A stretch of DNA of 64,000 nucleotides, taken from the NCBI GenBank assembly GCA_910589675.1, contig CAJUTO010000001.1, forward strand, positions 62,001 through 126,000, written 5' to 3'. Each line of letters opens with the position of its first letter. Position 1 is the first letter of the stretch. Made by a program: the position numbers and the translations under genes. Below, in pieces: positions 1-8,172 of this stretch. The notes below the pieces were generated by a model, which saw only the letters and a program-made list of their open reading frames with translations, was not told where the DNA came from and ran no database searches. Source of the DNA: an uncultured Lactobacillus sp. (GTDB lineage: Bacteria > Bacillota > Bacilli > Lactobacillales > Lactobacillaceae).

Positions 1-549
1 AATAGTTCCTTGTCTTTGTGCTTCTTCAAAATTTCCATGCACAATTGCATGATATTTCTTAATAAACTCATTTTTTTCCATCTTACTAAAACGTGCATGC
101 GCAACTGCGTTTTTTCCTACCAAAACTAATCCAGATGTATCTCGATCAAGTCTTGTGATCACATGTGGCTTAAGATCAGTTTGTTTTTGTTGTTGAAAAT
201 AGTGCAATAAACGATTTACTACTGCATCACTATCTTCATAGCGAGATGGAATTGACAAGATTCCGGCATCTTTATTAATAACTAAATAATCTTTTTGTTC
301 AAAAACGATATTTAGCTTCTTAGACGAGGGCTTTAACCATTTATTTTCTTTTTCTTCTCCTAAAATAAAAATTACTTCATCTCCAGCATGCAGCAAGTAG
401 CTAGTATACCGGCGGTGATGATTCACTAGAACCATCCCACCATGATGCTGGCTATTAGTCAAAGCGCGTTTAGAAAAACCATTTTTTAACAAAAAACGCC
501 CCAGTTTCTGAGGTGTTTTATTTTCAAATTTTAATTTAAAATATTGCAT
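1..549 (-). CDS. RluA/RluD-family pseudouridine synthase, C-terminus outside window
   Basis: Converts specific uridines to pseudouridine, probably in 23S rRNA. Reading from ATG at 549 gives an open frame of 183 codons running off the left edge. Its N-terminal half looks like an S4-type RNA-binding segment, with an LLKNGFSKRAL stretch and a GGMVLVN turn. The family catalytic motif HVITRLDRDTSGLVL follows, with its catalytic Asp. The ATG overlaps the stop of the upstream NAD kinase gene by one base (TAATG), so the two are probably translationally coupled. Position matches yjbO of Bacillus. Which uridine it modifies cannot be told from sequence. Confidence 0.9.
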   Translation of the reverse strand, partial: MQYFKLKFENKTPQKLGRFLLKNGFSKRALTNSQHHGGMVLVNHHRRYTSYLLHAGDEVIFILGEEKENKWLKPSSKKLNIVFEQKDYLVINKDAGILSIPSRYEDSDAVVNRLLHYFQQQKQTDLKPHVITRLDRDTSGLVLVGKNAVAHARFSKMEKNEFIKKYHAIVHGNFEEAQRQGTI

Positions 550-1361
550 TATTGTTTATCTTTAGGTTGGCCGATAAAAGCATCTTCTACACGATTCCAA
601 AAATGAGTATGTTGATACTTATCGAAGCGAATAACATGTTGAGAAATACGGTACTCAATTTTTTTAATATGCTTGTGATTAAATTCATAACCATCAAATG
701 TAACTACATAATGATCATCGCTACCTGTTTCCGGCTTAATGGTGATCCATTCATCGGGTGCAATTACAATTGGAGATGAGAGTGTTCTAAACACACGATT
801 ATTAATTGAAGCTATTTCAGTCATTTGTAAAGCTTTTAAACGTGGATGAATGACAGCACCGCCTAATGACTTACTATAGGCAGTAGAACCTGTAGGGGTA
901 GAAACACATAAGCCATCTCCCTTAAAACTTTCAAAAAACTGGTCTCTGATGTAAACATCGGCCTTTAAAGTCTTAGAAACTCGTTTAATAGTTGCCTCAT
1001 TTAATGCAAGCAACTTTTTCTTTTCACCTGCTCCAGTAGTAATGATCAATTCCAAGAGTGGATAGGAAGCTGAAGATGGTTGCTTCTTAGTCAAATTATC
1101 TACCATCTTGTTAATTTCAAAATTACGCCAGTCAGTATAAAAACCTAAGTGTCCAGTATGAACACCAATGAATCTAATTTTATCAACTAGATTTTGGTAT
1201 TTATGAAATCCCGAAATTAATGTTCCATCTCCTCCGATAGTAATTACCACGTCAGGATTTTCAGGATCAATTTCAATTTTTCTAGCATTTAGTAATTTTT
1301 CTAATGCTTTAACTACTGCTAAGGTTTCAACTTTATCATTATAAACGAGTGCGACTTTCAT
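549..1361 (-). CDS. nadK: NAD kinase
   Basis: Phosphorylates NAD to NADP in the cytoplasm. The 270-residue product has the diagnostic GGDGT motif at residues 43-47, the conserved DGLCVSTPTGSTAYSKS loop that binds the dinucleotide, and the usual bacterial length. It sits between a small (p)ppGpp synthetase and a pseudouridine synthase, overlapping each by one base (TAATG), the order of Bacillus yjbM-yjbN-yjbO. It is therefore probably co-transcribed with and coupled to both. The call is firm by motif and context. Confidence 0.95.
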   Translation of the reverse strand: MKVALVYNDKVETLAVVKALEKLLNARKIEIDPENPDVVITIGGDGTLISGFHKYQNLVDKIRFIGVHTGHLGFYTDWRNFEINKMVDNLTKKQPSSASYPLLELIITTGAGEKKKLLALNEATIKRVSKTLKADVYIRDQFFESFKGDGLCVSTPTGSTAYSKSLGGAVIHPRLKALQMTEIASINNRVFRTLSSPIVIAPDEWITIKPETGSDDHYVVTFDGYEFNHKHIKKIEYRISQHVIRFDKYQHTHFWNRVEDAFIGQPKDKQ

Positions 1362-1987
1362 TATTGCTCTTTTCCTTTAGATTTAGTAAAAATTCTCTGT
1401 GCTTCCTGCACTTCATCTTTAATTGATGACATTTCTTCATCTAACTTATAAGCAGCCTCAGCTGTTGTCTTAAGTCGCTTAGAAATATCTTCCGGGTATT
1501 TTCCCTGATATTTATAGTTCAGTGTGTGTTCTACTGTTGCCCAGAAATTCATTGCTAAGGTACGAATTTGAATTTCAGCAATTATTTTCTTTGGTCCATC
1601 AGGTAAAAAAACTGAATATTCAATTACCATATGATAGGATCGATATCCTGATGGTTTAGCATTTTGAATATAGTCTCTTTCCTCAACTACTTGCATATCT
1701 TGCCGTTCATGAATTAAATCAACTACTCGATAGATATCATCAACAAATTGACACATAATTCTAATACCAGCAATATCTTGCATATCATTCTCAATGACCT
1801 CAGGGGCAATAACACGCCGTGTCATTTTTTCTTTAATTGAATCAACTGTTTTAACACGTCCGACCACGAATTCAATCGGCGAATGCTCACCCTTGTTTAA
1901 AAAACTTTGTCTAAGTGATCGAAATTTAACTTTTAATTCAGAAACAGCCTGTTGATAAGGCCATAAAAATAAATCCCAATCTTTCAT
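1361..1987 (-). CDS. relQ: Small alarmone synthetase / GTP pyrophosphokinase (RelQ, YjbM type)
   Basis: Transfers pyrophosphate from ATP to GDP or GTP to make (p)ppGpp. At 208 residues it contains only a RelA/SpoT synthetase domain, with no HD hydrolase and no TGS/ACT region, so it is the small SAS1 (RelQ) type. Visible synthetase signatures are DIAGIRIMCQFVDDIYRV, a GYRSYHMVIEY strand and EIQIRTLAMNFWATVEH. A GAAAGGA ribosome site precedes the ATG. It is first in a minus-strand operon with nadK and the pseudouridine synthase, and is divergent from the CYTH gene at 2065. RelQ homologues elsewhere are tetramers activated by pppGpp; this is not visible here. Confidence 0.92.
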   Translation of the reverse strand: MKDWDLFLWPYQQAVSELKVKFRSLRQSFLNKGEHSPIEFVVGRVKTVDSIKEKMTRRVIAPEVIENDMQDIAGIRIMCQFVDDIYRVVDLIHERQDMQVVEERDYIQNAKPSGYRSYHMVIEYSVFLPDGPKKIIAEIQIRTLAMNFWATVEHTLNYKYQGKYPEDISKRLKTTAEAAYKLDEEMSSIKDEVQEAQRIFTKSKGKEQ

Positions 1988-2064
1988 GTATAAATCCTTT
2001 CCGTTTCAAACAAAATTATTCTACCATATAGAGGGATAACATTAACTAGTGAAAGGATAAAATT

Positions 2065-2688
2065 ATGAGTAAAAATTTAGAAATCGAATCAAAAACTCTA
2101 CTAGATAAAGAAACCTATGAGAAAATGCGTGCAGCTTTTACCGCAAAATCTGATTTTATTCAAAAGAATTATTATTTTGATACACCAGACTTTGATTTAA
2201 AAAATAGTGATGCTAGCTTAAGAATCAGAATTCTTGTTGATCATGCAGAGCAAACTATTAAAGTTAAAGAAACTAATCCTAAGGAAAAGAAATACAGTGA
2301 ACGGATCGAAATTAATGATTTACTATCTGTAGCACAAGCTGAACAAATGACTCAAAGTTCATATGAAGGTGACTTCTTTTTATTTGGGGGAGATGTTGGT
2401 GATTACCTCCAAAAGCATTATTCCAATGAAGCAATTCACTCTTTGAAATTAATTTCTTGGAGTCAAACTCGAAGAATACTAGCTAACGGTCCAGAAAACT
2501 GTGAATTGACTTTAGATTTAACAGAATTTCCAGATGGATACTATGACTTTGAATTAGAAATTGAAAATGATGATCCTGATATCATCAAAAAGGTACTTTC
2601 TGAATTAGAAAAACAATTTAATTTTACAGTTAATAAGGAAAATACTAATCAAAGTAAAGTACAGCGTGCTTGGGAACATAAAAAATAA
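2065..2688 (+). CDS. CYTH-domain protein (YjbK-like)
   Basis: A 207-residue CYTH/triphosphate tunnel metalloenzyme-fold protein. The N-terminal EIESKTLL motif corresponds to the family ExExK signature, and alternating charged residues such as SLRIRI and TIKVKET fit the tunnel strands. Such enzymes hydrolyse inorganic triphosphate or related substrates using a divalent metal; the substrate of this one is unknown. A good ribosome site (GAAAGGA) precedes the ATG. It is divergent from relQ and followed by the SpxH-like gene on the same strand, as in the Bacillus yjbH-yjbK neighbourhood. Confidence 0.85.
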   Translation: MSKNLEIESKTLLDKETYEKMRAAFTAKSDFIQKNYYFDTPDFDLKNSDASLRIRILVDHAEQTIKVKETNPKEKKYSERIEINDLLSVAQAEQMTQSSYEGDFFLFGGDVGDYLQKHYSNEAIHSLKLISWSQTRRILANGPENCELTLDLTEFPDGYYDFELEIENDDPDIIKKVLSELEKQFNFTVNKENTNQSKVQRAWEHKK

Positions 2689-2758
2689 AACAAATTTTTT
2701 TCCATTTCATTCATTTTCTGATACAGTATTCATGAACTTGGATGGAGGAAATAACAAA

Positions 2759-3364
2759 ATGTTTGAAATATTTTTCTTTGTTAATCCAATTGGGGTTAAC
2801 TGTTATCAAAATGAGCAGGAAATAATCGCTGCAGTCAGTGGTTACAATCAAAATATTTCTTACCACTTTATTCCCATAACTACGATGAACACAATTCGGA
2901 ACGATATCAAAGCTAGACATCTTTCTTTAAATAATGTCGAAGTTTTCAACACTTTTAGTCAAAGTGCTTACAACGCAACTAAAGATTATCACACTCTAAA
3001 ATTAATTGTCGGCAATAAAAAGGCTAGACAATATATCATTAATTTGCAGCATGCGATTAATGATATGAATAGAACTTATTCTCCAGAGCTCGTTGATGAG
3101 ATTCTAAATTCTTTAGATGTTTCAATAAAAAACTTCAAAAAGAATCGAGAATCAAACTACATAAAGCTCTCAATGGATAAGGATTTAAAACTCGCTGATG
3201 ACTTAAACGTCGTCACTACTCCTACAACCATTATTTTTAACTATGATGATGACCAAGGAGATTCTGGTATGATGATCGAAGGTTGCGCAAATCGTGAAGA
3301 AATTGAATCTGCAATCGTTGGGGATAAACAGACTAGTAGTGATAATAGTTTACGCTTGTTATAA
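2759..3364 (+). CDS. spxH: SpxH/YjbH-like DsbA-family adaptor protein
   Basis: In Bacillus the homologue YjbH (SpxH) binds Spx and hands it to ClpXP. The ATG at 2759 is chosen because GGAGG at 2744-2748 lies ten bases upstream; a longer frame from 2666 would overlap the CYTH gene and lacks such a site. The 201-residue product begins with a thioredoxin-like strand and the loop NPIGVNCYQ, the place of the Pro-Leu-Cys-x-x-Cys-Trp loop of YjbH. The first Cys is Gly12 and only Cys15 remains. A late cis-Pro-type TTPTTIIF strand supports a thioredoxin fold. Context (mecA and spx nearby) strengthens the call. Confidence 0.78.
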   Translation: MFEIFFFVNPIGVNCYQNEQEIIAAVSGYNQNISYHFIPITTMNTIRNDIKARHLSLNNVEVFNTFSQSAYNATKDYHTLKLIVGNKKARQYIINLQHAINDMNRTYSPELVDEILNSLDVSIKNFKKNRESNYIKLSMDKDLKLADDLNVVTTPTTIIFNYDDDQGDSGMMIEGCANREEIESAIVGDKQTSSDNSLRLL

Positions 3365-3369
3365 TTCAA

Positions 3370-4251
3370 TTAGGCTAGATGATTTTTTGAATCATCTAGC
3401 TTTTTTTGTAGATAAGTTATTATTGGACTCTTTTCCTTTGGCTCCCTCAGTTCTAAAAATAGTTTCTCAGGTATATCTGCTACTGAAAAATGTAATTGGT
3501 ATAACAAAGAAGCAATTTCTAACCCTAGTTTACTTTTATGAGTAATTTGTTTCTGTAAATATATTTTTTGATCTTGAATAGAAGAATACTTTATATTTCG
3601 TCGATTAGTTGGAGCAAAAGTAAATAAATTTGCAATTCCCTTCTCATCTAAAGAAAAATGTTTTATATCATAACTTATTTCTGAACTAACTGCAGCCTTT
3701 AAAATATTATATTTTAATGTAATTACACAACTAAATGGATTAATTTCTAAATAATACCATTGCCATTTTGGGCTATACCTTAGAAATATTTCTTTTGAAC
3801 GACTAAGTTTATTTTTTAAATAATGCCTTTGACCCACAATCCAAATATCTTTTATAGATAATTTTTCATATAAACTATGTCGATGCTTAAATTCTGTCTC
3901 GCTTAACGGAGCACACTGCACTTCAAAAGCTAATTTATTTTCTACTAATACATCAGCTCTCAATTGTTGATCAAGCAATGGGACCTCAACTTCTGCATTA
4001 ACTCCATTTGCTTTTAGTGCAGTACATAAAAGTTGCTTAGATTGATAATGTTCTTCTTTCTCTCCTGTTCCCCTAACTTGATAGAAATGCTTAAAAAATG
4101 GTAGCTTTTCTTCTGATAGAATCAAAATCATTCGTTTTCTACAAGACGGACAAGTATAATAATCCTGATTTAACTTCTTAAATCCTTTATTAACTTGTTC
4201 TGCTTCCTTGATGGCTAAGACTAATTTTTTATTTAAAATAGCTGCGTACAT
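3370..4251 (-). CDS. coiA: CoiA-like competence protein
   Basis: CoiA is needed for transformation in streptococci and belongs to a nuclease-like family. ATG at 4251 (MYAAILNKK) is chosen because CoiA proteins begin this way; a longer frame would run through the mecA terminator into mecA. The 293-residue product has a CPSCRKRM zinc-like Cys pair, a FKHFYQ segment and the nuclease-like core ADVLVENKLAFEVQCAPLS with D, E and Q residues typical of restriction-endonuclease folds. It follows mecA and precedes spxH, as yjbF does in Bacillus. Only two Cys of a possible zinc site are obvious. Competence is not otherwise visible in this window. Confidence 0.8.
   Translation of the reverse strand: MYAAILNKKLVLAIKEAEQVNKGFKKLNQDYYTCPSCRKRMILILSEEKLPFFKHFYQVRGTGEKEEHYQSKQLLCTALKANGVNAEVEVPLLDQQLRADVLVENKLAFEVQCAPLSETEFKHRHSLYEKLSIKDIWIVGQRHYLKNKLSRSKEIFLRYSPKWQWYYLEINPFSCVITLKYNILKAAVSSEISYDIKHFSLDEKGIANLFTFAPTNRRNIKYSSIQDQKIYLQKQITHKSKLGLEIASLLYQLHFSVADIPEKLFLELREPKEKSPIITYLQKKLDDSKNHLA
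3372..3407 (+). terminator. Terminator of CYTH-spxH unit, overlapping the 3' end of coiA
   Basis: A ten-base stem (3374-3383 with 3391-3400) is followed by seven T on the plus strand. It ends the plus-strand unit and lies inside the last codons of the convergent coiA gene. Confidence 0.8.
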
Positions 4252-4275
4252 TTTATCGCCCAATATTATATACGC

Positions 4276-4309
4276 AAAAAGAGAGATGATTTTTTCATCT
4301 CCCTTTTTT
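4276..4309 (-). terminator. Terminator after mecA
   Basis: A hairpin (4281-4289 with 4296-4304, one G-U pair on the minus-strand RNA) flanked by A and T runs overlaps the mecA stop codon. A TATAAT-like box lies between it and the coiA start. Confidence 0.72.
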
Positions 4310-4961
4310 AATCGAAATATTCTCTTATATTCCCTAATGCATCTTGGCCAATTAAGCACTTAGCATTTTTCTTTATTCTTTGGAATTGCTTTTCAGTCAT
4401 TCCAGTTCCATATTCATTAGCAATTACCCAAGTATCTTCGGGTTTCAATTCTACATAATTATCATCTAAATAGGCTAAATCTAGATAGTATTCATGATGA
4501 TAGGTATATAAACTGGAGGCTAATCCTTCAACCTTTAAAGCATCGGCTAAGGCTGCAACTAAATCAATACTATCCAGCTTAAAGACGCGACGATTATCAC
4601 TGACTAATTTTTCACGATCATCATTAATTTCAGTTTTGCGTTGATCATCATCTCCAGCCCCTAATCCCTTTAAAAGATCTCTTAATTGATCATTCGGATT
4701 GTTACTACTATCATCATCACTATCAGGTACTTTTGAAATAAGTAATTCTAATCCAGAACTACTTGGCATCACCTGAAAAGTAACGGGATCTCCTTTAGCA
4801 AAAGTATGATCTGTGTCGACTTCACTTAAAATTTGATAGAAGAAATGTTGAATTTGACTTTTGTTTCCTAACAAGTCGAGCATTGTTATTCCGCGTTCTT
4901 TAAGTTCATCTGCGTCCATTGTTACACGAATGGTATTTTCACTTATTCTGTGTACTTCCAC
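4308..4961 (-). CDS. mecA: Adaptor protein MecA
   Basis: MecA links substrates such as ComK or unfolded proteins to the ClpC ATPase. The 217-residue product has the N-terminal substrate-binding region (MEVHRISENTIRVTM, DADELKERGI), an acidic low-complexity linker (residues about 85-125, rich in D, N and S) and the C-terminal Clp-binding domain. The start is GTG at 4961, five to ten bases after GAGGTGA. It lies between spx and coiA, the conserved Bacillus order. Length and domain plan are normal. Confidence 0.92.
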   Translation of the reverse strand: MEVHRISENTIRVTMDADELKERGITMLDLLGNKSQIQHFFYQILSEVDTDHTFAKGDPVTFQVMPSSSGLELLISKVPDSDDDSSNNPNDQLRDLLKGLGAGDDDQRKTEINDDREKLVSDNRRVFKLDSIDLVAALADALKVEGLASSLYTYHHEYYLDLAYLDDNYVELKPEDTWVIANEYGTGMTEKQFQRIKKNAKCLIGQDALGNIREYFD

Positions 4962-5020
4962 TTATTATCACCTCGAAGTCTCTATCTTTAATACATTGTA
5001 ACCTATTTTCCTACTCATAT

Positions 5021-5052
5021 AAAAACGCTAGCTTAAAAAAGCTAACGTTTTT
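5021..5052 (-). terminator. Terminator after spx
   Basis: An inverted repeat (AAAAACG.TAGCTT with AAGCTAACGTTTTT, one bulged base) lies just beyond the spx stop codon on the minus strand. Confidence 0.75.
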
Positions 5053-5063
5053 ACAATTTTTAA

Positions 5064-5465
5064 TTAAAAATCAGCAGTCATTGCTTGGATCTCTTCAAGT
5101 TCTAAGCGACGAACTTTACGAGGAAGAAATCTCCTAATTTCATCTTCGTTGTAGCCTACCTGTAAACGTCTATCATCCATAATGATTGGACGTCTTAATA
5201 GGCTAGGATTCTTTTCAACAAGATCAATTAGTTGATCAATTGATAAATCATCTAAATTAATCTTTAAGTTTTGGAAAGTACGAGAACGAGTAGAAATAAT
5301 TTCTTCTGTGCCGTTTTCAGTCATTCGTAAAACTTGCATGATTTCCTCTTTATTTAGTGGATTGGCGAAAATATTTCTTTCCTTAAATGAAATATCGTGT
5401 TCCTTCAACCATGCTTTAGCTTTACGACATGAAGTACAACTTGGTGATGTATATAAATTTAACAC
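5064..5465 (-). CDS. spx: Redox-sensing transcriptional regulator Spx
   Basis: Spx binds the RNA polymerase alpha C-terminal domain and redirects transcription under thiol stress. The 133-residue product has the redox switch CTSC at residues 10-13 in an ArsC-like fold, the RSRTFQ segment and a [18 protein letters not shown] core typical of Spx/ArsC proteins. The start is GTG, with AAAGGAG and a second GGAG upstream. It is monocistronic by appearance (terminator at 5021) and heads the mecA-coiA neighbourhood. Its presence with an SpxH-like protein suggests Clp-mediated turnover as in Bacillus. Confidence 0.94.
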   Translation of the reverse strand: MLNLYTSPSCTSCRKAKAWLKEHDISFKERNIFANPLNKEEIMQVLRMTENGTEEIISTRSRTFQNLKINLDDLSIDQLIDLVEKNPSLLRRPIIMDDRRLQVGYNEDEIRRFLPRKVRRLELEEIQAMTADF

Positions 5466-5629
5466 TTAACTCCACACTCCTTTGCGTGTAGAAAAATAAC
5501 TACTGTTTCACTTACATAAGATATTGTATCACAAATACTTGTCTTTTATAAGTTGTAATCAAATTTCTTTTATTAGCTTACATAGTATACTTTAGCAACA
5601 AATATTGAAGTTTGTGTGAAGTTCTAACA

Positions 5630-5660
5630 AAAAAAGAGTACTATTTTAGTACTCTTTTTT
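5630..5660 (-). terminator. Terminator after ptsI
   Basis: A near-perfect inverted repeat (AAAAAAGAGTACT with AGTACTCTTTTTT, five-base loop) immediately follows the ptsI stop. Confidence 0.85.
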
Positions 5661-7400
5661 CTAATCAAGAATATTAAGCTTCTTCATAGTTTCTTCAACT
5701 AATTTCTTGTTTTCATCAGCAGTTTCTGAAACAAAACAAGCTTTATTTGCTAATTCTTTAATATCTTCAGTATTGATCTTCTTCATCAAACTTCTGATAC
5801 GTAAAATTGAAGTTGCACTCATTGAGTATTCATCAAGTCCCATTGACAAAAGGATTGGGAACATAATGTCATCACCTGCAGCTTCACCACACATACCACA
5901 CCAAATACCATTTTCATGAGCACCATCAATAGTGTGCTTAATCAAACGTAAAACAGATGGGTTGTATGGTTGGTAAAGATAAGAAACGTTATCATTACCA
6001 CGATCAGCAGCCATAGTATATTGGATTAAGTCGTTAGTTCCAATTGAGAAGAAATCAACTTCTTTAGCAAATTGATCAGCTAAGACAGCAGCAGCTGGAA
6101 CTTCGATCATCATACCAACTTGTAAGTCGTCACCGATCTTAACGCCTTCTTTAGCGAGTTTATCTTTTTCTTCAGCTAAGATTTGTTTTGCTTCACGTAA
6201 TTCTGCTAAAGTACCAATCATTGGGAACATAATTCCTAATGGACCATATACAGATGCACGAAGTAAGGCTCTTAATTGAGTTCTAAAGATATCCTTGTAT
6301 TGCATTGAAAGACGGATAGCACGAACACCTAAGAATGGGTTCATTTCTTCTGGAAGATCCCAGTAATCTAAGTGCTTGTCTCCACCAATATCACAAGTTC
6401 TAATGATAGTTTGCTTACCATCCATGTCTTCGATAACTTTCTTGTAAGCATCAAATTGAGCTTCTTCGGATGGGAAGTCTTTTGAATCCATGTATAAGAA
6501 TTCAGTTCTGTACAAACCAATTGCTTCAGCACCGTTTTCTTTTACACCCTTCATATCATTAGGAGTACCGATGTTAGCAGCGATAATAAATTTCTTACCA
6601 TTTGCAGTTACAGATGGTTCATTCTTTAGCTTCTTCCATTCTTCCTTTTGCTTAGCGAAGGCTTCACCTTTCTTAGTGTATTCTTCGATTTGAGCATCAG
6701 TTGGATTAATGATAGCATCGCCGTCTAAACCATCGGCAATAAGCATATCGCCATCTTTAACATCTTTAGTAATAGTTTCAGTACCAACAACAGCTGGAAT
6801 TTCCAATGAACGAGCCATGATTGCTGAGTGAGCAGTTCTACCACCAACATCAGTTACAAATCCCTTAACGTACTTCTTGTTAAGTTGAGCTGTATCACTT
6901 GGTGTTAAATCGTAGGCTACTACTACAACTTCATGGTCAATAGCTGCAGGATCTGGCAATTTCTTACCAAGAAGATGTGCCATAAGACGCTTTGAAACAT
7001 CGCGTACGTCAGCTGCACGTTCTTGCATATATGCATTGTCAGTCATACCTTCAAAAATAGTAATGAATTTTTGAGCAGTTTCATCTAATGCAGCTTCAGC
7101 ATTAATTTTTTGATCTTTGATTTCTGTTTCAATAGCCCCAGTAAATTCTGGGTCGCTTAAGAATAGAAGGTGGGCATCAAAAACTTGTGCTTCTTCTGGT
7201 CCTAAACTTTCCTTAGCTTTATCACGAACTTTTTCAAGTTCTTTAGTTGATTCTTCAACAACTTTTTTAAAGCGAGCTACTTCAGCATCAACATCGCTAA
7301 CTGAGGTTTTAGAAAACGAAAGGTCAGGTTCTACCAAAAGGTAGGCTGGTGCAACTGCAATACCATCACTGGCTGCAATTCCCTTTAAAGTTTTCGACAT
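5661..7400 (-). CDS. ptsI: Phosphoenolpyruvate-protein phosphotransferase (PTS enzyme I)
   Basis: Cytoplasmic enzyme I takes phosphate from PEP and passes it to HPr, the first step of all PTS sugar uptake. The 579-residue protein has the phosphohistidine motif [13 protein letters not shown] with His191, a helical HPr-binding region before it, and a C-terminal PEP-binding TIM barrel ([32 protein letters not shown], and Cys in the GMCGEAAGD loop). It starts one base over the ptsH stop (TAATG), so translation is coupled to HPr. All catalytic residues look intact. Confidence 0.98.
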   Translation of the reverse strand: MSKTLKGIAASDGIAVAPAYLLVEPDLSFSKTSVSDVDAEVARFKKVVEESTKELEKVRDKAKESLGPEEAQVFDAHLLFLSDPEFTGAIETEIKDQKINAEAALDETAQKFITIFEGMTDNAYMQERAADVRDVSKRLMAHLLGKKLPDPAAIDHEVVVVAYDLTPSDTAQLNKKYVKGFVTDVGGRTAHSAIMARSLEIPAVVGTETITKDVKDGDMLIADGLDGDAIINPTDAQIEEYTKKGEAFAKQKEEWKKLKNEPSVTANGKKFIIAANIGTPNDMKGVKENGAEAIGLYRTEFLYMDSKDFPSEEAQFDAYKKVIEDMDGKQTIIRTCDIGGDKHLDYWDLPEEMNPFLGVRAIRLSMQYKDIFRTQLRALLRASVYGPLGIMFPMIGTLAELREAKQILAEEKDKLAKEGVKIGDDLQVGMMIEVPAAAVLADQFAKEVDFFSIGTNDLIQYTMAADRGNDNVSYLYQPYNPSVLRLIKHTIDGAHENGIWCGMCGEAAGDDIMFPILLSMGLDEYSMSATSILRIRSLMKKINTEDIKELANKACFVSETADENKKLVEETMKKLNILD

Positions 7401-7666
7401 TATTCAGCTAAACCTTCCTTTTTCATAGTGTCAGCAATAGCTTCAATTGCTTCTTTAGCATCGTCACCATCAGCAGTAATAGTTACATCTGCACCTTGGC
7501 CAACACCTAAAGACATAACACCCATGATTGACTTCAAGTTTACTGATTTACCATTGTATTCCAAGTTAATATCTGAGTTAAACTTAGAAGCAGCTTGTAC
7601 CAACAAAGTAGCTGGACGAGCATGAATACCAGTTTCAGCAATAATATGAAATTCGCGTTTTTCCAT
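7400..7666 (-). CDS. ptsH: Phosphocarrier protein HPr
   Basis: HPr shuttles phosphate from enzyme I to sugar-specific EIIA proteins. When phosphorylated on Ser46 by HPr kinase it is the corepressor of CcpA. In the 88-residue product both sites are visible: catalytic His15 in [12 protein letters not shown] and Ser46 in [14 protein letters not shown] strong ribosome site (AAAGGAG) precedes the ATG. It is first in the ptsHI operon, and a cre-like palindrome lies about 95 bases upstream of the start. Confidence 0.98.
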   Translation of the reverse strand: MEKREFHIIAETGIHARPATLLVQAASKFNSDINLEYNGKSVNLKSIMGVMSLGVGQGADVTITADGDDAKEAIEAIADTMKKEGLAE

Positions 7667-7758
7667 TTTAAATTATCTCCTTTAAAATCAAAAATAATCG
7701 GGAGTTTTATACCCACTCGTTTATTAGGTTATCATGTTTTTTAAATGAAAACAACACA

Positions 7759-7776
7759 AATGTAAATGTTTACATT
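7759..7776. promoter_or_regulatory. cre-like palindrome upstream of ptsHI
   Basis: An 18-base palindrome (8+2+8). Its central 14 bases, TGTAAATGTTTACA, match the CcpA operator consensus TGWAANCGNTNWCA except for one position (T for C). It lies between the ptsHI promoter region and the stop codon of the 60-residue gene at 7786. A role in carbon control of ptsHI is inferred. Confidence 0.55.
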
Positions 7777-7785
7777 ATAAAGTAC

Positions 7786-7968
7786 TTAATTTTCATTATC
7801 AGATAAGGTATAAATTATATCCCCACCTCTTTGGGCAATCCCAGTTATACTCTGTCTTTTACCATAGCTTCTAAGAGCTAATTGAAATTGAAAAGCATCT
7901 TTGGGACTAACTCTATACTCTTTTAATTCACCACTTATAATTTTATCTAATATTTCTTTATAATCCAT
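7786..7968 (-). CDS. Small hypothetical protein, 60 aa
   Basis: I do not recognise a family. The product is a 60-residue soluble-looking protein with an amphipathic N-terminal half (MDYKEILDKIISGELKEY) and a basic centre (RSYGKRQS). Coding status is supported by a good AAGGAGA ribosome site seven to eight bases before the ATG, and by an otherwise gene-free gap between ptsH and clpE. No terminator is clear after it other than the cre-like palindrome. It reads toward ptsH and could be the first gene of a longer ptsHI transcript. Confidence 0.6.
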   Translation of the reverse strand: MDYKEILDKIISGELKEYRVSPKDAFQFQLALRSYGKRQSITGIAQRGGDIIYTLSDNEN

Positions 7969-8064
7969 TTCTTATACTTATCTCCTTGAAGTTTCCGCAT
8001 CTTTATAAAAAATTTTTTCTTTATCCTATTATATCAATTTTCCATAAAAATCTGGGCTTACCAC

Positions 8065-8093
8065 TTGCAATTAGTAAGTATCCGTACTATGAT
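8065..8093 (+). promoter_or_regulatory. clpE promoter (-35/-10)
   Basis: TTGCAA at 8065-8070 and TATGAT at 8088-8093 are separated by 17 bases. The predicted start, near 8100, is immediately upstream of the CIRCE element. Confidence 0.7.
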
Positions 8094-8102
8094 ATTAGCA
8101 AG

Positions 8103-8129
8103 TTAGCACTCATATATCAAGAGTGCTAA
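8103..8129 (+). promoter_or_regulatory. CIRCE operator (HrcA binding site) of clpE
   Basis: A perfect inverted repeat TTAGCACTC - 9 bases - GAGTGCTAA, identical to the canonical CIRCE consensus. It lies just downstream of the promoter boxes and 43 bases before the clpE start, an arrangement typical of HrcA repression. Confidence 0.95.
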
Positions 8130-8172
8130 AATAGGAATATAGCCTGAATATTATAAGAAAGGCGGAATATTA

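Noticed and set aside
2666..2758. Longer N-terminus for the SpxH-like protein from 2666.
   Set aside because: It would overlap the CYTH gene and adds a non-family extension. The ATG at 2759 has a proper GGAGG site and starts at the thioredoxin fold.
4252..4359. Extended coiA start at 4359.
   Set aside because: The extension is the read-through of the mecA 3' end and its terminator. CoiA proteins start at MYAAIL.
5466..5629. Possible PerR or YodB operator upstream of spx.
   Set aside because: I found a TACAAT-like box and AT-rich half-sites but no convincing match to either operator.
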